Shown one piece after another: positions 1 to 8,914 of a stretch of DNA of 64,000 nucleotides (its first letter is position 1; each line of letters starts with the position of its first letter). The DNA comes from CAVXGU01 sp963761615 (GTDB lineage Bacteria; Acidobacteriota; Vicinamibacteria; Vicinamibacterales; CAVVIG01), in assembly GCA_963761615.1 (NCBI GenBank), contig CAVXGU010000003.1:1054001-1118000 (forward strand). Reading direction: 5' to 3'. The notes under the pieces are model-generated. The model did not search any database and had not been told where the DNA came from. It saw nothing but the letters and a program-made list of their open reading frames with translations. The translations under genes and the position numbers were made by a program.

Positions 1-5
1 GTCCC

Positions 6-1067
6 ATGCTCCCGACCATCGCGTGGGAAGACGACGCGGTCGTGATGATCGACCAGCGCAAGCTGCCGTCCGCGGAGGTGTACGTTCGCTGCCGGACCGC
101 CGCCGAGGTGGCCCGCGCCATCCGGACCATGGTGATCCGCGGCGCGCCGGCGATCGGCGTGGCCGCGGCGATGGGGCTTGCGCTCGGCGTCCGCAAGAGC
201 AAGGCGACGGGCACGCAGAGGCTCGCGGCCGAGTTCCAGAAGACGTGTGACGCCATGGCGGCCACGCGTCCGACGGCCGTCAACCTGTTCTGGGCCATCG
301 AGCGCATGAAGCGGGTGTTCAGCGCGGCGGTCGCGGCGGGCGAGTCGGTCGACGAGATCAGGGATCGGCTCGCGCGGGAAGCGCGGGCCATCCACGACGA
401 AGACGTGCAGAGCTGCCGCGCCATGGGTGCCTTCGGCGCTGCGGTCGTGCCCGACGACGCGAAGATTCTCACCCACTGCAACGCCGGCGCGCTGGCGACC
501 GCCGGTTACGGCACGGCGCTCGGGGTCATTCGCGGCGCGGTCGAGGCCGGCAAGCAGGTCGTCGTGTTCGCCGACGAGACCCGGCCGTTCCTCCAGGGCG
601 CGCGGCTGACCGCCTGGGAGCTCGTCCGGGATCACATCCCGACGACGGTCGTCACCGACAACATGGCGGGAGCGCTGATGCGCCAGGGCCGCGTCAACTT
701 CGTCGTCGTCGGCGCGGACCGGATCGCGGCCAACGGCGACACCGCGAACAAGATCGGGACCTACACCGTCGCCGTGCTCGCGCGGGAGCACGGCGTCCCC
801 TTCTACGTCGCGGCGCCGCTCTCGACGATCGATCTGCAGACATCCGACGGTTCGCAGATCCCGATCGAGGAGCGGTCGGCGAAGGAGGTCACCCACGTCG
901 GGGGAACGCAGCTGGCGCCCGCCGGGGCGGCGGTGTGGAATCCGGCGTTCGACGTCACACCGCACGAGCTCATCAGCGGCATCATCACCGAGCGCGGCAT
1001 CTTCCGGGCACCCTACGTCGAGTCGCTGCGGCGGGCGTTCGAACCCTCGGCGGAAGTGGCGGGATAG
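6..1067 (+). CDS. mtnA: S-methyl-5-thioribose-1-phosphate isomerase
   Basis: Isomerises 5-methylthioribose-1-phosphate to methylthioribulose-1-phosphate in the cytosolic methionine salvage pathway. The 353-residue product has the expected length. The catalytic cysteine lies in the motif HCNAGALAT (about residues 157-165) and the catalytic aspartate in GADRIAANGDTANK (about 237-250), both typical of MtnA and of the related eIF2B-alpha fold. The start is 6 bases from the window edge, so the promoter is not visible. tsaD starts 6 bases after the stop, which suggests cotranscription. No other salvage gene (mtnK, mtnP, mtnB) is in view. Confidence 0.96.
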   Translation: MLPTIAWEDDAVVMIDQRKLPSAEVYVRCRTAAEVARAIRTMVIRGAPAIGVAAAMGLALGVRKSKATGTQRLAAEFQKTCDAMAATRPTAVNLFWAIERMKRVFSAAVAAGESVDEIRDRLAREARAIHDEDVQSCRAMGAFGAAVVPDDAKILTHCNAGALATAGYGTALGVIRGAVEAGKQVVVFADETRPFLQGARLTAWELVRDHIPTTVVTDNMAGALMRQGRVNFVVVGADRIAANGDTANKIGTYTVAVLAREHGVPFYVAAPLSTIDLQTSDGSQIPIEERSAKEVTHVGGTQLAPAGAAVWNPAFDVTPHELISGIITERGIFRAPYVESLRRAFEPSAEVAG

Positions 1068-1072
1068 GCGAC

Positions 1073-2119
1073 ATGCGTCTCCTGGGCATCGAGACCTCCT
1101 GCGACGAGACCGCGGCCGCCGTCGTCGAGGAGACCGGAGACGCGGCCCGCCCGTGGACGCTGCGCTCGAACGTCGTCGCGTCGCAGGTGAACATCCACCG
1201 GGACTGGGGCGGCGTCGTGCCCGAGCTCGCCTCGCGCCAGCACATCCGCGACATCTGCGGCGTCGTCGAGCGTGCGCTGGCCGATGCGGGCGCGCGCTGG
1301 GCGGATCTGGACGGCGTCGCCGTGACGCAGGGACCGGGTCTCGTCGGCTCGCTGCTCGTCGGCGTCGCGTTCGCCAAGGCCGCCGTGGCGGCCGCACACC
1401 TGCCCCTGGTGGCCGTGCATCACCTCGCCGGTCACATCGAGTCGCTGGTGCTCGAGCACGGCGAGCTGCCGATGCCGGCCGTCGTGCTCGTCGTCTCCGG
1501 CGGGCACACGAGCCTCTATCTGGTCGACCGGCCGGGCCATTACCAGCCGATCAGCCGCACGCGCGACGATGCGGCCGGCGAGGCCTACGACAAGGTCGCG
1601 AAGCTGCTGGGACTGGGCTATCCCGGCGGGCCGGTCGTGGACCGGCTGGCCCGGACGGGCAACGACCGCGCCGTGCCGCTGCCCACCACGCGGCTGACGC
1701 ACGCCGATCGGAACGCGCCCGAGCTCAAGGGCGATCTCGACTTCAGCTTCAGCGGCCTGAAGACGGCGGTGCTCCGCTATGTGCGGCAGGCGCCGGCGCC
1801 GCTGTCCGAGGCACACATCGCCGACCTGTGCGCCAGCTTCCAGCGCGTGGTCGTGTCGGTGCTGATCGACCGCGTCTTCGACGCCGCGCGCCGGTTCCAG
1901 GCGAGGAGCGTCGGAGTGGCCGGCGGCGTGTCGGCGAACAGCCGGTTGCGGGCCGACCTCGCCGAGCACGGACGGCTCCGCGACATCCCGACCTTCGTAC
2001 CCAGCCTCAGACTGGCGACGGACAACGCGGCGATGATCGCGGCCGCGGGCCTCCGGCAGTTCCGCGCCGGCCATCACGCGGCGATGGATCTGAACGCGGA
2101 CGCGTCGTTGGCGCTGTAA
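1073..2119 (+). CDS. tsaD: tRNA N6-adenosine threonylcarbamoyltransferase
   Basis: Transfers the threonylcarbamoyl group to A37 of ANN-decoding tRNAs (t6A), working with TsaB, TsaC and TsaE, none of which is in this window. The 348-residue protein opens with LGIETSCDETAAAVV, the ASKHA-fold phosphate loop typical of TsaD, and has the HHLAGH metal-binding histidines at about residues 114-119 and SGGHTSL at about 140. ATG 1073 was chosen because the TsaD family starts exactly at this MRLLGIETSCDE sequence; an in-frame extension upstream only overlaps mtnA. The gene follows mtnA by 5 bases. Confidence 0.97.
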   Translation: MRLLGIETSCDETAAAVVEETGDAARPWTLRSNVVASQVNIHRDWGGVVPELASRQHIRDICGVVERALADAGARWADLDGVAVTQGPGLVGSLLVGVAFAKAAVAAAHLPLVAVHHLAGHIESLVLEHGELPMPAVVLVVSGGHTSLYLVDRPGHYQPISRTRDDAAGEAYDKVAKLLGLGYPGGPVVDRLARTGNDRAVPLPTTRLTHADRNAPELKGDLDFSFSGLKTAVLRYVRQAPAPLSEAHIADLCASFQRVVVSVLIDRVFDAARRFQARSVGVAGGVSANSRLRADLAEHGRLRDIPTFVPSLRLATDNAAMIAAAGLRQFRAGHHAAMDLNADASLAL

Positions 2120-2125
2120 AGGGCG

Positions 2126-2195
2126 CCAGGTACCAGGCACCGGGTGCGGGGTGCGTGGGGCCGGGTGCGTGGGGCCGGGTGCCGGGTGCGGGAGT
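2126..2195. repeat. Intergenic heptanucleotide array (CCGGGTG-like), about 10 units
   Basis: Ten consecutive 7-base units follow each other without spacing between tsaD and the yjbQ-like gene: CCAGGTA, CCAGGCA, CCGGGTG, CGGGGTG, CGTGGGG, CCGGGTG, CGTGGGG, CCGGGTG, CCGGGTG, CGGGAGT. The units are degenerate but keep period 7. G-rich degenerate sequence continues to about 2255. Related arrays occur at 46237-46278 and, on the opposite orientation, inside a gene at 17255-17296. The function is unknown; the composition (runs of GGGG) could also form G-quadruplexes. Confidence 0.75.
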
Positions 2196-2263
2196 GGGCA
2201 GGGGCTCCCGGGCGCGGGTGTCCCGGTACGGGCACCCGTCACCTGGCGCCCGACGCCCGGGAG

Positions 2264-2683
2264 ATGCAGATGATTGCCTTCACCGACTATCTGTGGTTCA
2301 ACACCAAGAAGCGCCAGGAGTTCGTCCGGATCACGGACGAGGTCGCCGCGATCGTGAAGAGGAGCGGCGTGGCCGAGGGCCTCGTGCTCGTGTCGGCGAT
2401 GCACATCACCGCAGGCGTCTACGTGAATGACTGGGAGAACGGGCTCATCGCCGACTTTCAGGAGTGGCTGGAGCAGCTGGCACCCGCCGGACGGGACTAC
2501 CGCCACCACCAGACGGGCGAGGACAACGCCGACGCGCACCTCAAGCGCACGATCATGGGACACCAGGTGACGCTGCCGATCACGAAGGGCGCGCTCGACC
2601 TCGGACCCTGGGAGCAGGTCTTCTACGCCGAGTTCGACGGCCAGCGGAAGAAGAGGGTGATCGTCAAGGTGCTGGGGGAGTAG
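2264..2683 (+). CDS. YjbQ family protein (UPF0047, secondary thiamine-phosphate synthase type)
   Basis: A 139-residue single-domain protein of the YjbQ/UPF0047 family, whose members show weak thiamine-phosphate synthase activity but whose main role is unsettled. The family core is clear: an aromatic N-terminus (FTDYLWFNTK), AMHITAGVYVND at about residues 45-56, and the C-terminal block with HHQTGEDNADAHLKR and GHQVTLPI, containing the conserved histidines thought to bind metal. ATG 2264 (or 2270) is preferred because the longer upstream reading is translated heptamer repeat. It stands alone behind the repeat array. Confidence 0.9.
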   Translation: MQMIAFTDYLWFNTKKRQEFVRITDEVAAIVKRSGVAEGLVLVSAMHITAGVYVNDWENGLIADFQEWLEQLAPAGRDYRHHQTGEDNADAHLKRTIMGHQVTLPITKGALDLGPWEQVFYAEFDGQRKKRVIVKVLGE

Positions 2684-2750
2684 TCGCCGCGTGGCGGTGC
2701 CCGAGGCAGAAGGGTTTCGTTCGTTCACGCAGAAATGGAAACGGGGTCGC

Positions 2751-3125
2751 ATGGTCAATCTGCACGACGCGGTGAGTCTCCTGCGCGCGAGGCGGCGGGA
2801 ACTGTCGGAGGAACTGGAGGCCGTGGACCAGGCGCTCGCCGCGCTGGGTCGTTTCGACGGGGCCGACTCGCCCACGGATCCGCCTCCGGCCGAGACGGTG
2901 ACGGAAGCGGCCCCTGCCGGAGACATCCCGCGAACGGTAGTCAAGCCACGGCGGAGGCTGAGCGACGAGCACAAGCACGCGTTGAAGGAAGGCCGGCGCA
3001 AGGCGCGCCACTCGAGGGACGTCGCCGCGGGCCGGGCCCGTGAAGCCCTGGCGCCGCCGACGGCGCCGGCCGTGCCGACGGCCGACGGCCGGCGCCCACG
3101 CCTCGTCAAACGGACGATCACCTAG
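2751..3125 (+). CDS. Small basic hypothetical protein with N-terminal coiled coil
   Basis: I do not recognise this 124-residue protein. Residues 1-32 form a charged heptad-like helix (LRARRRELSEELEAVDQAL), followed by an acidic, proline-rich linker (about 35-62) and a strongly basic tail rich in R and K that ends in RRPRLVKRTIT. Such a layout fits a nucleic-acid-associated protein, but that is only inference. ATG 2751 was chosen over GTG 2691 because the homology-like helix begins there. Codon use matches the neighbours, so it is probably a real gene. Confidence 0.6.
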   Translation: MVNLHDAVSLLRARRRELSEELEAVDQALAALGRFDGADSPTDPPPAETVTEAAPAGDIPRTVVKPRRRLSDEHKHALKEGRRKARHSRDVAAGRAREALAPPTAPAVPTADGRRPRLVKRTIT

Positions 3126-3147
3126 GCCGTACGCCGCCGCTCGCCTG

Positions 3148-3576
3148 ATGTCCGCCCGCTCGTATCCAGACCGTCCGATTGTCGGCGTGGGCGGCGTCGT
3201 GCTCGACGGCGAACGCGTGCTGCTCGTCAAGCGCGGCCGCGAGCCGCTGCTCGGCGTCTGGACGCTGCCGGGCGGCGCCGTGGAGCTCGGCGAGACGATG
3301 CGCGGCGCGGTTGCGCGGGAAATCCGGGAGGAGACCGGCCTCGCCGTGGAGGTCGGGCCGATCGTCGAGACGCTCGAACAAATCCGCACCGACGCGGCGG
3401 GGCGCGTCGAGTATCACTATGTGCTCGTCGACTTCCTCTGCCACGCGACGTACGGCGAGCCGTCGGCCGCGTCCGACGCCGCCGACGTGGCGTGGGTGCC
3501 GCTCGACGGCCTCGAGGCGCGGGGCGTTCCGGCCGCGACGCTCCGGGTCGTTCGCAAAGCGCGGTCGCTGCTGTAA
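3148..3576 (+). CDS. Nudix hydrolase
   Basis: A 142-residue Nudix hydrolase, cleaving a nucleoside diphosphate linked to some moiety X. The Nudix box is complete: GGAVELGETMRGAVAREI followed by REETGL (about residues 41-64), matching G-x5-E-x7-REUxEExGU. It resembles the ADP-ribose pyrophosphatase/MutT-like group, but the substrate cannot be read from the sequence. It starts 22 bases after the small basic protein. Its TAA stop (3574-3576) is also the first part of the -10 box of the next gene. Confidence 0.9.
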   Translation: MSARSYPDRPIVGVGGVVLDGERVLLVKRGREPLLGVWTLPGGAVELGETMRGAVAREIREETGLAVEVGPIVETLEQIRTDAAGRVEYHYVLVDFLCHATYGEPSAASDAADVAWVPLDGLEARGVPAATLRVVRKARSLL

Positions 3577-3579
3577 GAT
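3574..3579 (+). promoter_or_regulatory. Putative -10 box (TAAGAT) of the HD-domain gene
   Basis: TG precedes TAAGAT, giving an extended -10. The box overlaps the stop codon of the Nudix gene and ends 9 bases before ATG 3589, which would place the transcript start within a few bases of the start codon. Confidence 0.5.
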
Positions 3580-3588
3580 GCCGGGCAG

Positions 3589-4158
3589 ATGGAGCTGACC
3601 CGCGCCGCGGCCTGGGCCCTGCTGACCGAGTACACGACGGGCGAGAGCCTGCTGAAGCACGCGATGGCCGTGGAGGCCGCGGTGCGGGGCTACGCGCGCG
3701 AGTTCGGGGAGGACGAGGGCGCGTGGGGCGTCGTCGCGCTCCTGCACGACTTCGACTACGAGCGCTGGCCCTCGCCGGAGGACCATCCGTTCCGGGGATG
3801 CGAGATCCTGCGGGCGCAGGGGTATCCGGAGTGGGTCACGCGGGCGATCCTCTCGCACGCCGACTACAGCGGCGTGGCGCGCGAGAGCCGCCTCGAGAAG
3901 ACGCTGTTCGCGTGCGACGAGATGGCGGGCTTCGTGACGGCGGCCGCGCTCATCCGGCCCACGAAGAGCGTGCTCGACCTGGAGCCCCGCTCGGTCGTCA
4001 AGCGCATGAAGGACAAGGCCTTCGCGCGGGCGGTCAAGCGGGAGGACCTGCGTGCGGGCGCGGACGCGCTCGGCCTCCCGCTCGAGACCCACATCGAGAA
4101 CGTGATTCGGTTCATGCGCGAGCGTGCCGACGAACTGGGGCTGCGAGGAACGCTCTAG
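3589..4158 (+). CDS. HD domain phosphohydrolase
   Basis: A 189-residue soluble HD-superfamily protein. The metal-binding pattern is visible: H in LLKHAMAVE (about residue 24), the HD pair in ALLHDFDYE (about 53-54), H in EDHPFRG (about 65) and D in LSHADYSG. HD proteins of this short type act on nucleotides or other phosphoesters, or are of unknown role. The substrate cannot be told here. It is followed 39 bases later by an ABC transporter operon with its own probable promoter. Confidence 0.85.
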   Translation: MELTRAAAWALLTEYTTGESLLKHAMAVEAAVRGYAREFGEDEGAWGVVALLHDFDYERWPSPEDHPFRGCEILRAQGYPEWVTRAILSHADYSGVARESRLEKTLFACDEMAGFVTAAALIRPTKSVLDLEPRSVVKRMKDKAFARAVKREDLRAGADALGLPLETHIENVIRFMRERADELGLRGTL

Positions 4159-4197
4159 CCGGACCTTTTCCCGCGCGCCCGCCGTATATCCACACAG

Positions 4198-5133
4198 ATG
4201 CCGGACGCCGCCCCTGTCGTGACGCTCGACGCCGTGACGGTGGTCTACGGCGCGAACCGGGCGCTGAACGACGTCACGGCCGCCTTCGCGAGCGGCGCCG
4301 TCGGCCTGCTCGGGCCGAACGGTGCCGGCAAGAGCACGCTCATCAAGGCCCTGCTCGGCTTCGTCGTCCCGTCCGCCGGCCGCATGCGCGTGCTGGGCCT
4401 GGACGTGGCAGCGTCGCCACTCGAGATCCGCGCGCGCATCGGCTACATGCCGGAGAGCGACGCCCACATTCCCGGCATCAACGCGGTGTCGTACGTCGCC
4501 TACTGCGGGCAACTGGCCGGGCTGCCGCGCATCGACGCCATGCAGCGTGCGCACGAGGTGCTCTTCTACGTCGGTCTGGGCGAGGCGCGCTATCGCAACG
4601 TCGAAACCTACTCGACCGGCATGAAGCAGCGCATCAAGCTCGCGCAGGCGCTCGTGCACGATCCCGACCTGCTGCTGCTCGACGAGCCGACCAACGGCAT
4701 GGACCCCAGGGGGCGTGAGGAGATGCTCGCGCTCGTCCGGGACCTGGCGGGCAACAAGGGGGTCAACCTGATCCTGTCGTCGCACCTGCTGCCGGACGTC
4801 GAGTCCGCCTGCGGGGGCGTCGTCGTGATGGACAAGGGTCGCGTCGTCACGTCGGGGCCGATCGACGCGCTCAAGCAGCCTCGTGGACAGCTGTTCGAGC
4901 TGCGCGTGAAAGCGCCCGACGCGGGGCTCGAGGCCTTCCTCGCGCGGCTGCGGGAGAACGGGCTGGAGTGCCACGCCACCGACGAGGACGTGATGCGGGT
5001 GTTCGTGCCCGGCGACGGCGGCGCCCGCGCCGTCTTCGCGCTGGCGGCCGCGGCCGGCGTCCAGGTGCGGCACCTGCGGCCGAGCGTGCCGACCCTCGAG
5101 GACGTCTTCGCGCACGCCGTGGGGGAGTCGTAG
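4198..5133 (+). CDS. ABC transporter ATP-binding protein (first of two)
   Basis: A 311-residue ATPase of the CcmA/NatA-like group that drives ABC-2 type permeases. Walker A is GPNGAGKST (about residues 40-48), the signature is YSTGMKQR (about 138-145) and Walker B is LLLLDEPTNGMDP (about 158-170), followed by the H-loop in SSHLL. It heads a four-gene operon (ABC, permease, ABC, permease): its stop abuts the GTG of the permease. A TATATC sequence at 4185-4190 lies 7 bases before ATG 4198 and may be a -10 for a leaderless transcript. The substrate is unknown. Confidence 0.92.
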   Translation: MPDAAPVVTLDAVTVVYGANRALNDVTAAFASGAVGLLGPNGAGKSTLIKALLGFVVPSAGRMRVLGLDVAASPLEIRARIGYMPESDAHIPGINAVSYVAYCGQLAGLPRIDAMQRAHEVLFYVGLGEARYRNVETYSTGMKQRIKLAQALVHDPDLLLLDEPTNGMDPRGREEMLALVRDLAGNKGVNLILSSHLLPDVESACGGVVVMDKGRVVTSGPIDALKQPRGQLFELRVKAPDAGLEAFLARLRENGLECHATDEDVMRVFVPGDGGARAVFALAAAAGVQVRHLRPSVPTLEDVFAHAVGES

Positions 5134-5973
5134 GTGCCGATCCACGATCAGGGCTACCGCCGGTACAGCGGGCGGCGCGAGCCGCGGGGCCGGGCGTGGG
5201 CCGTGATTGCCGGGGCGGGCATCCGGACGATGCTGGCCAAGCGCGCGTTCCTGGCGCTGCTGGTCGTCGCCTGGATGCCGTTCGTGGTCCGCGCGATTCA
5301 GATCTATGCGGCGGCGAACCTCGCCCAGGCGTCGTTTCTCGCGCCGACCCCGGACACCTTCCGCCAGTACCTCCAGCAGCAGATGCTGTTCGTGTTCATC
5401 GTCACCGTCTACGTGGGATCGGGCCTCATCGCGAACGACCGCCGCTCGAACGCGCTCCCGATCTACCTGTCGAAGCCGCTGACGCGCGCGGAGTATGCCG
5501 CCGGCAAGGTCGCCATCCTGATGGCCACGCTCCTCTTCGTGACCTGGGTGCCCGCCATGCTGCTGCTGGCCATCCAGATCGTCTTCGCGGGAAACTTCAC
5601 GTTCCTCCGCGCCAACCTGTACCTGTTCCCGGCCATCACGCTGTATGCGATGCTGATTGCGACGGCGGCGTCGGCGGCGATCCTGGCGCTCTCGTCGCTG
5701 TCGAAGAGCGCGCGCTTCGTCGGCATCCTGTACGCCGCCCTCATCTTCTTCACGCAGGCGCTGTACGGCGTCCTCCGCGTCGTGACGGGCGGGACGGGCA
5801 TCTCCTGGATCTCGGTGCCGGACGACCTCGACCAGGTCGGCAGCGCGATCTTCCGGCTGCCGCTGCCCTTCGACACCCCGTGGATCCTGTCGCTCCTCGT
5901 CATCGTCGCCCTCGTCGCCGGGTCGGCGCTCGTGCTCGAGCGCCGGGTGCGCGGCGTGGAGGTCGTCGCGTGA
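5134..5973 (+). CDS. ABC-2 type transporter permease (first)
   Basis: A 279-residue integral membrane protein with a short cytoplasmic N-terminus (IHDQGYRRYSG, a motif common in this permease type) and about six hydrophobic segments (around residues 38-58, 90-108, 130-150, 165-190, 200-220 and 245-270). GTG 5134 directly follows the stop of the ATPase gene, and its own stop overlaps the GTG of the next ATPase by 4 bases (GTGA), so it is translationally coupled. It would form the channel with one or both of the ATPases of this operon. Confidence 0.88.
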   Translation: MPIHDQGYRRYSGRREPRGRAWAVIAGAGIRTMLAKRAFLALLVVAWMPFVVRAIQIYAAANLAQASFLAPTPDTFRQYLQQQMLFVFIVTVYVGSGLIANDRRSNALPIYLSKPLTRAEYAAGKVAILMATLLFVTWVPAMLLLAIQIVFAGNFTFLRANLYLFPAITLYAMLIATAASAAILALSSLSKSARFVGILYAALIFFTQALYGVLRVVTGGTGISWISVPDDLDQVGSAIFRLPLPFDTPWILSLLVIVALVAGSALVLERRVRGVEVVA

Positions 5974-6896
5974 GCGCCGATCCCATCGCCGCCAGCCATC
6001 TGTCGAAGTGGTACGGACAGGTCAGCGGACTGAATGACGTGACGGTATCGGTACCGCCGGGGATCACGGGACTGCTGGGGCCGAACGGGGCGGGCAAGAG
6101 CACCTTCATGAAGCTCGTCACCGGCCAGCTCAAGCCGAGCAAGGGCGAGATCGCCGTGCTCGGCGAGCCGATCTGGCGCAACCCCGCGCTGTACTTCCGC
6201 ATCGGCTTCTGTCCCGAGCAGGACGCCTTCTACGAGCGCATGACCGGGCTCGAGTGGGTCACCGCGCTCGTCCGGCTGAACGGCGTGGGTGACGCGGCCG
6301 CGGCGGCCATGGCGCGCCGGGCGCTCGCACAGGTGGACCTGCTCGAGGCCGCGAACAAGCGGATCGGCGCCTACAGCAAGGGGATGCGTCAGCGCGTGAA
6401 GCTGGCGCAGGCGCTGGCGCACGACCCGGAGTTCATCGTGCTCGACGAGCCGCTCGCCGGCATGGACCCGATCGCGCGGCGCCGCACGATCCGCCTCGTC
6501 AAGGACTGGGGCCGCGAGGGTCGGAGCGTCCTCGTCTCGAGCCACATCCTGCACGAGATCGAGGCGATGACGCCGACCATCCTGCTGATCAATCAGGGCC
6601 GGATCCTCGCCGAGGGCAACATCCACCAGATCCGCGACCTGATCGACGAGCATCCGCACACCGTCTACATCCGTGCCGACGACCCCCGTCGCCTGGCCCG
6701 CGAGTTCCTCGCTCACGACGACGTACTGAGTTTGAAATTCGAGGAGGGCGCGCTCGTCGTGCAGACCGGCCGCCCCGACGAATTCTACGCCCGGCTCACC
6801 GAGCTGGCGGGCACCGGCGACGTCGGCGCCATCCACGAGGTGACGTCCCCCGACGACAACCTGCAGGCCGTGTTCGACTACCTGGTGAAGGCATGA
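5970..6896 (+). CDS. ABC transporter ATP-binding protein (second)
   Basis: A 308-residue ATPase with Walker A GPNGAGKST (about residues 37-45), signature YSKGMRQR (about 135-142), Walker B VLDEPLAGMDP (about 157-167) and an H-loop in SSHIL. It shares the CcmA/NatA-like architecture with the first ATPase, including a C-terminal extension. GTG 5970 overlaps the stop of the upstream permease by 4 bases, and its own stop overlaps the ATG of the second permease (ATGA). An in-frame reading that begins about 1 kb upstream is only the shadow of the permease gene. Confidence 0.92.
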   Translation: MSADPIAASHLSKWYGQVSGLNDVTVSVPPGITGLLGPNGAGKSTFMKLVTGQLKPSKGEIAVLGEPIWRNPALYFRIGFCPEQDAFYERMTGLEWVTALVRLNGVGDAAAAAMARRALAQVDLLEAANKRIGAYSKGMRQRVKLAQALAHDPEFIVLDEPLAGMDPIARRRTIRLVKDWGREGRSVLVSSHILHEIEAMTPTILLINQGRILAEGNIHQIRDLIDEHPHTVYIRADDPRRLAREFLAHDDVLSLKFEEGALVVQTGRPDEFYARLTELAGTGDVGAIHEVTSPDDNLQAVFDYLVKA

Positions 6897-7729
6897 GCAC
6901 GCCGAACAGGGCCCCGACCCTCACGGCTTCCACCCTGCGGGTCTTCGACCTCTCGCTCGGGGAGATGATCTGGTCGCGCCGCTCGGTGCTGCTCGCCCTG
7001 CTGCTCGGAGGTCCGGTGGTGCTCGGCGGCGTCGTCAAGGTGGTCGACCTGCTCCGGGGCGCCGGCTTCGAAGTCAACGGCGCACGCGTGTCGGGAGGAG
7101 CGGTCTTCGGCATGATGATCTGGCTGCTCTACATCCGGTTCATCGTGCCCGTGCTCGGCGTGTTCTACGGCACCGCGCTCATCGCCGACGAGGTCGACGA
7201 CCGGACCATCACCTATCTGTTCACGCGGCCGATCCCCCGCAAGGCCGTGTTGCTCGGCAAGTACCTGGCCTACCTGGTGTGCACGGTGCTCATGGTGCTG
7301 CCGTCGATGATGCTCGTCTTCTTTCTCGTCGTCCCGACCGGCGGCGGCGGGATCGCGGCGGCCTTCCCCGATCTGGTCGCGGACCTCGCGATGCTGGCCA
7401 TCGGGCTGGCGGCCTACGGCGCCGTGTTCGCCCTTGTGGGGTGCACGCTCAAGCGGCCGCTCGTCATCGGACTGGTCTTCGCGTTCCTCTGGGAGCCCGG
7501 CACGATGCTGCTCCCCGGCTACTTGAAGCGGGCGACCGTGGCGTACTATCTGCAGGGTCTGGTGACCCACCAGATGCCGCAGGACTCGGCCCTCAGCGTG
7601 CTGATGCAGATCTTTCACGAGGTCCCCTCGGTGCCGGCGAGTCTCCTGGCGCTGGCGGTCATCGTCGGTGGGTGCCTGTGGATGGCCGGCCGGGTGGTCG
7701 AAGAGCGGGAGTACGTGCTGGAACAATAG
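6893..7729 (+). CDS. ABC-2 type transporter permease (second)
   Basis: A 278-residue membrane protein, last in the ABC/permease/ABC/permease operon and started by the ATGA overlap with the second ATPase. Hydrophobic segments lie around residues 25-50, 75-100, 120-145, 150-180, 190-215 and 245-268. It carries the sequence DDRTITYLFTRPI, typical of ABC-2 permeases of the NosY/NatB kind (the first permease has the equivalent NDRRSNALPIYLSKPL). Two different ATPase/permease pairs in one operon suggest a heteromeric exporter or two exporters with a shared job. Confidence 0.88.
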   Translation: MSTPNRAPTLTASTLRVFDLSLGEMIWSRRSVLLALLLGGPVVLGGVVKVVDLLRGAGFEVNGARVSGGAVFGMMIWLLYIRFIVPVLGVFYGTALIADEVDDRTITYLFTRPIPRKAVLLGKYLAYLVCTVLMVLPSMMLVFFLVVPTGGGGIAAAFPDLVADLAMLAIGLAAYGAVFALVGCTLKRPLVIGLVFAFLWEPGTMLLPGYLKRATVAYYLQGLVTHQMPQDSALSVLMQIFHEVPSVPASLLALAVIVGGCLWMAGRVVEEREYVLEQ

Positions 7730-7784
7730 GCGGAACGAGCGACCCGGTGTTTCCGTATAACATTCCAGAGCGCAATCCGCCCGC

Positions 7785-8823
7785 ATGACGGCCAGAACCC
7801 GATATTTCGTCGTTGCTTCGCTCCTCGTGCTGACGGTCGGCCTGGGCACGGGTCTCGTGGCCTACTTCGTCGGCCTGCCCCAGGGCGTGCTGTCGTCGCG
7901 GGGCGGGCCCGAAGAGCTCAAATACGTCCCCAGGACCGCCACGATCGTCGTGTACGCCAACGTGCAGGACGTCATGCACTCCGAGATGCGGCGCCGCCTG
8001 CGCGCCGCCCTTCCGGATCATGAGAACGGCCAGCGGGAGTTCCAGAACGAGACGGGCATCGACATCGAGCGGGACATCGACCACGTCGTGGCCTTCGTGG
8101 CCCCTGTCGGCGCCGCCGGATTGGTCGCGCCCGAGGGCCCCGACAGCCCCGACGCCGGCCGCGAGCGCGGCTCCGGCCTGGTCCTGGCACGCGGCCGCTT
8201 CGACGAAGCGAAGATCGAGGCCCTGCTGCGCGAGCGCGGCGCGCAAGTGGAGACGTACAAGGGGCGGCAGCTGTACGTCGCGACCGGCACCGGCCCGGGA
8301 GGGCGCGAGTTCGGTCTGACGTTCCTCGAGCCGGGGCTGACGGCGCTCGGCAGCACCGACCTGTTGCGAACCGCGGTGGATCTCGCCTCGTCGGGCGATA
8401 ACGTCACATCCAACGAAGATCTCGATGGACCGGGTGCGGACGATCGAAGGCGGGCACAACGCGTGGGCGGTCGGGCGCTTCGACGCCCTGCGCGCCGAGG
8501 CGAAGCTTCCGGATGCCGTCGAGAGCCGTCTGCCGCCGATTTCCTGGGTGTCGGTCGGCGCGCACATCGACGATGGCGTCACCGGTGCGCTGCAGGCCGA
8601 AGCCCGCGATGACGCGGCGGCGGCGAACCTCCGCGACGTGCTTCGCGGTTTCCTGGCGCTCGCCAAGATGCAGACGGCCTCGCGTCCGGAACTGCAGACG
8701 GTCGTCGAGTCGCTGCAGATCGGCGGAGAGAACAGCGACGTGTCGCTCTCGTTCGCCTTGCCGGCGCCCGTGTTCGACCTCATCGGCAAGGCCGGCCGCG
8801 GTCCACGGTCCGGCGTCCAGTAG
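7785..8823 (+). pseudogene. Membrane-anchored hypothetical protein interrupted by a +1 frameshift
   Basis: Two reading frames join into one protein of about 345 residues. The first part (from ATG 7785) has an N-terminal membrane anchor (about residues 8-30) and runs to DNVTSNEDL; the frame then changes at about 8424, and the second part continues as MDRVRTIEGG to the stop at 8823. Dropping one base (the g in ctc-g-atg) restores a single frame. The combined layout, with repeated statements on residual values and a segment FGLTFLEPGLTALGS, resembles secreted acidobacterial proteins of unknown role. A TATAAC box at 7756-7761 may drive it. It follows the ABC operon by 55 bases and may belong to it functionally. 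Confidence 0.6.
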
Positions 8824-8914
8824 CCGCCGGCCAGCCGAGGTGCGCCTTCCGGGGCTTTCCGAGGGCCCTGGGTTTCCCCTACACTAGCCACGCCGCCGCC
8901 TCGCGGCGGCCAGC

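Noticed and set aside
1013..3121. A 702-codon open frame on the minus strand across tsaD and yjbQ
   Set aside because: It runs antisense to clear genes and through the heptamer array; composition is that of a shadow frame.
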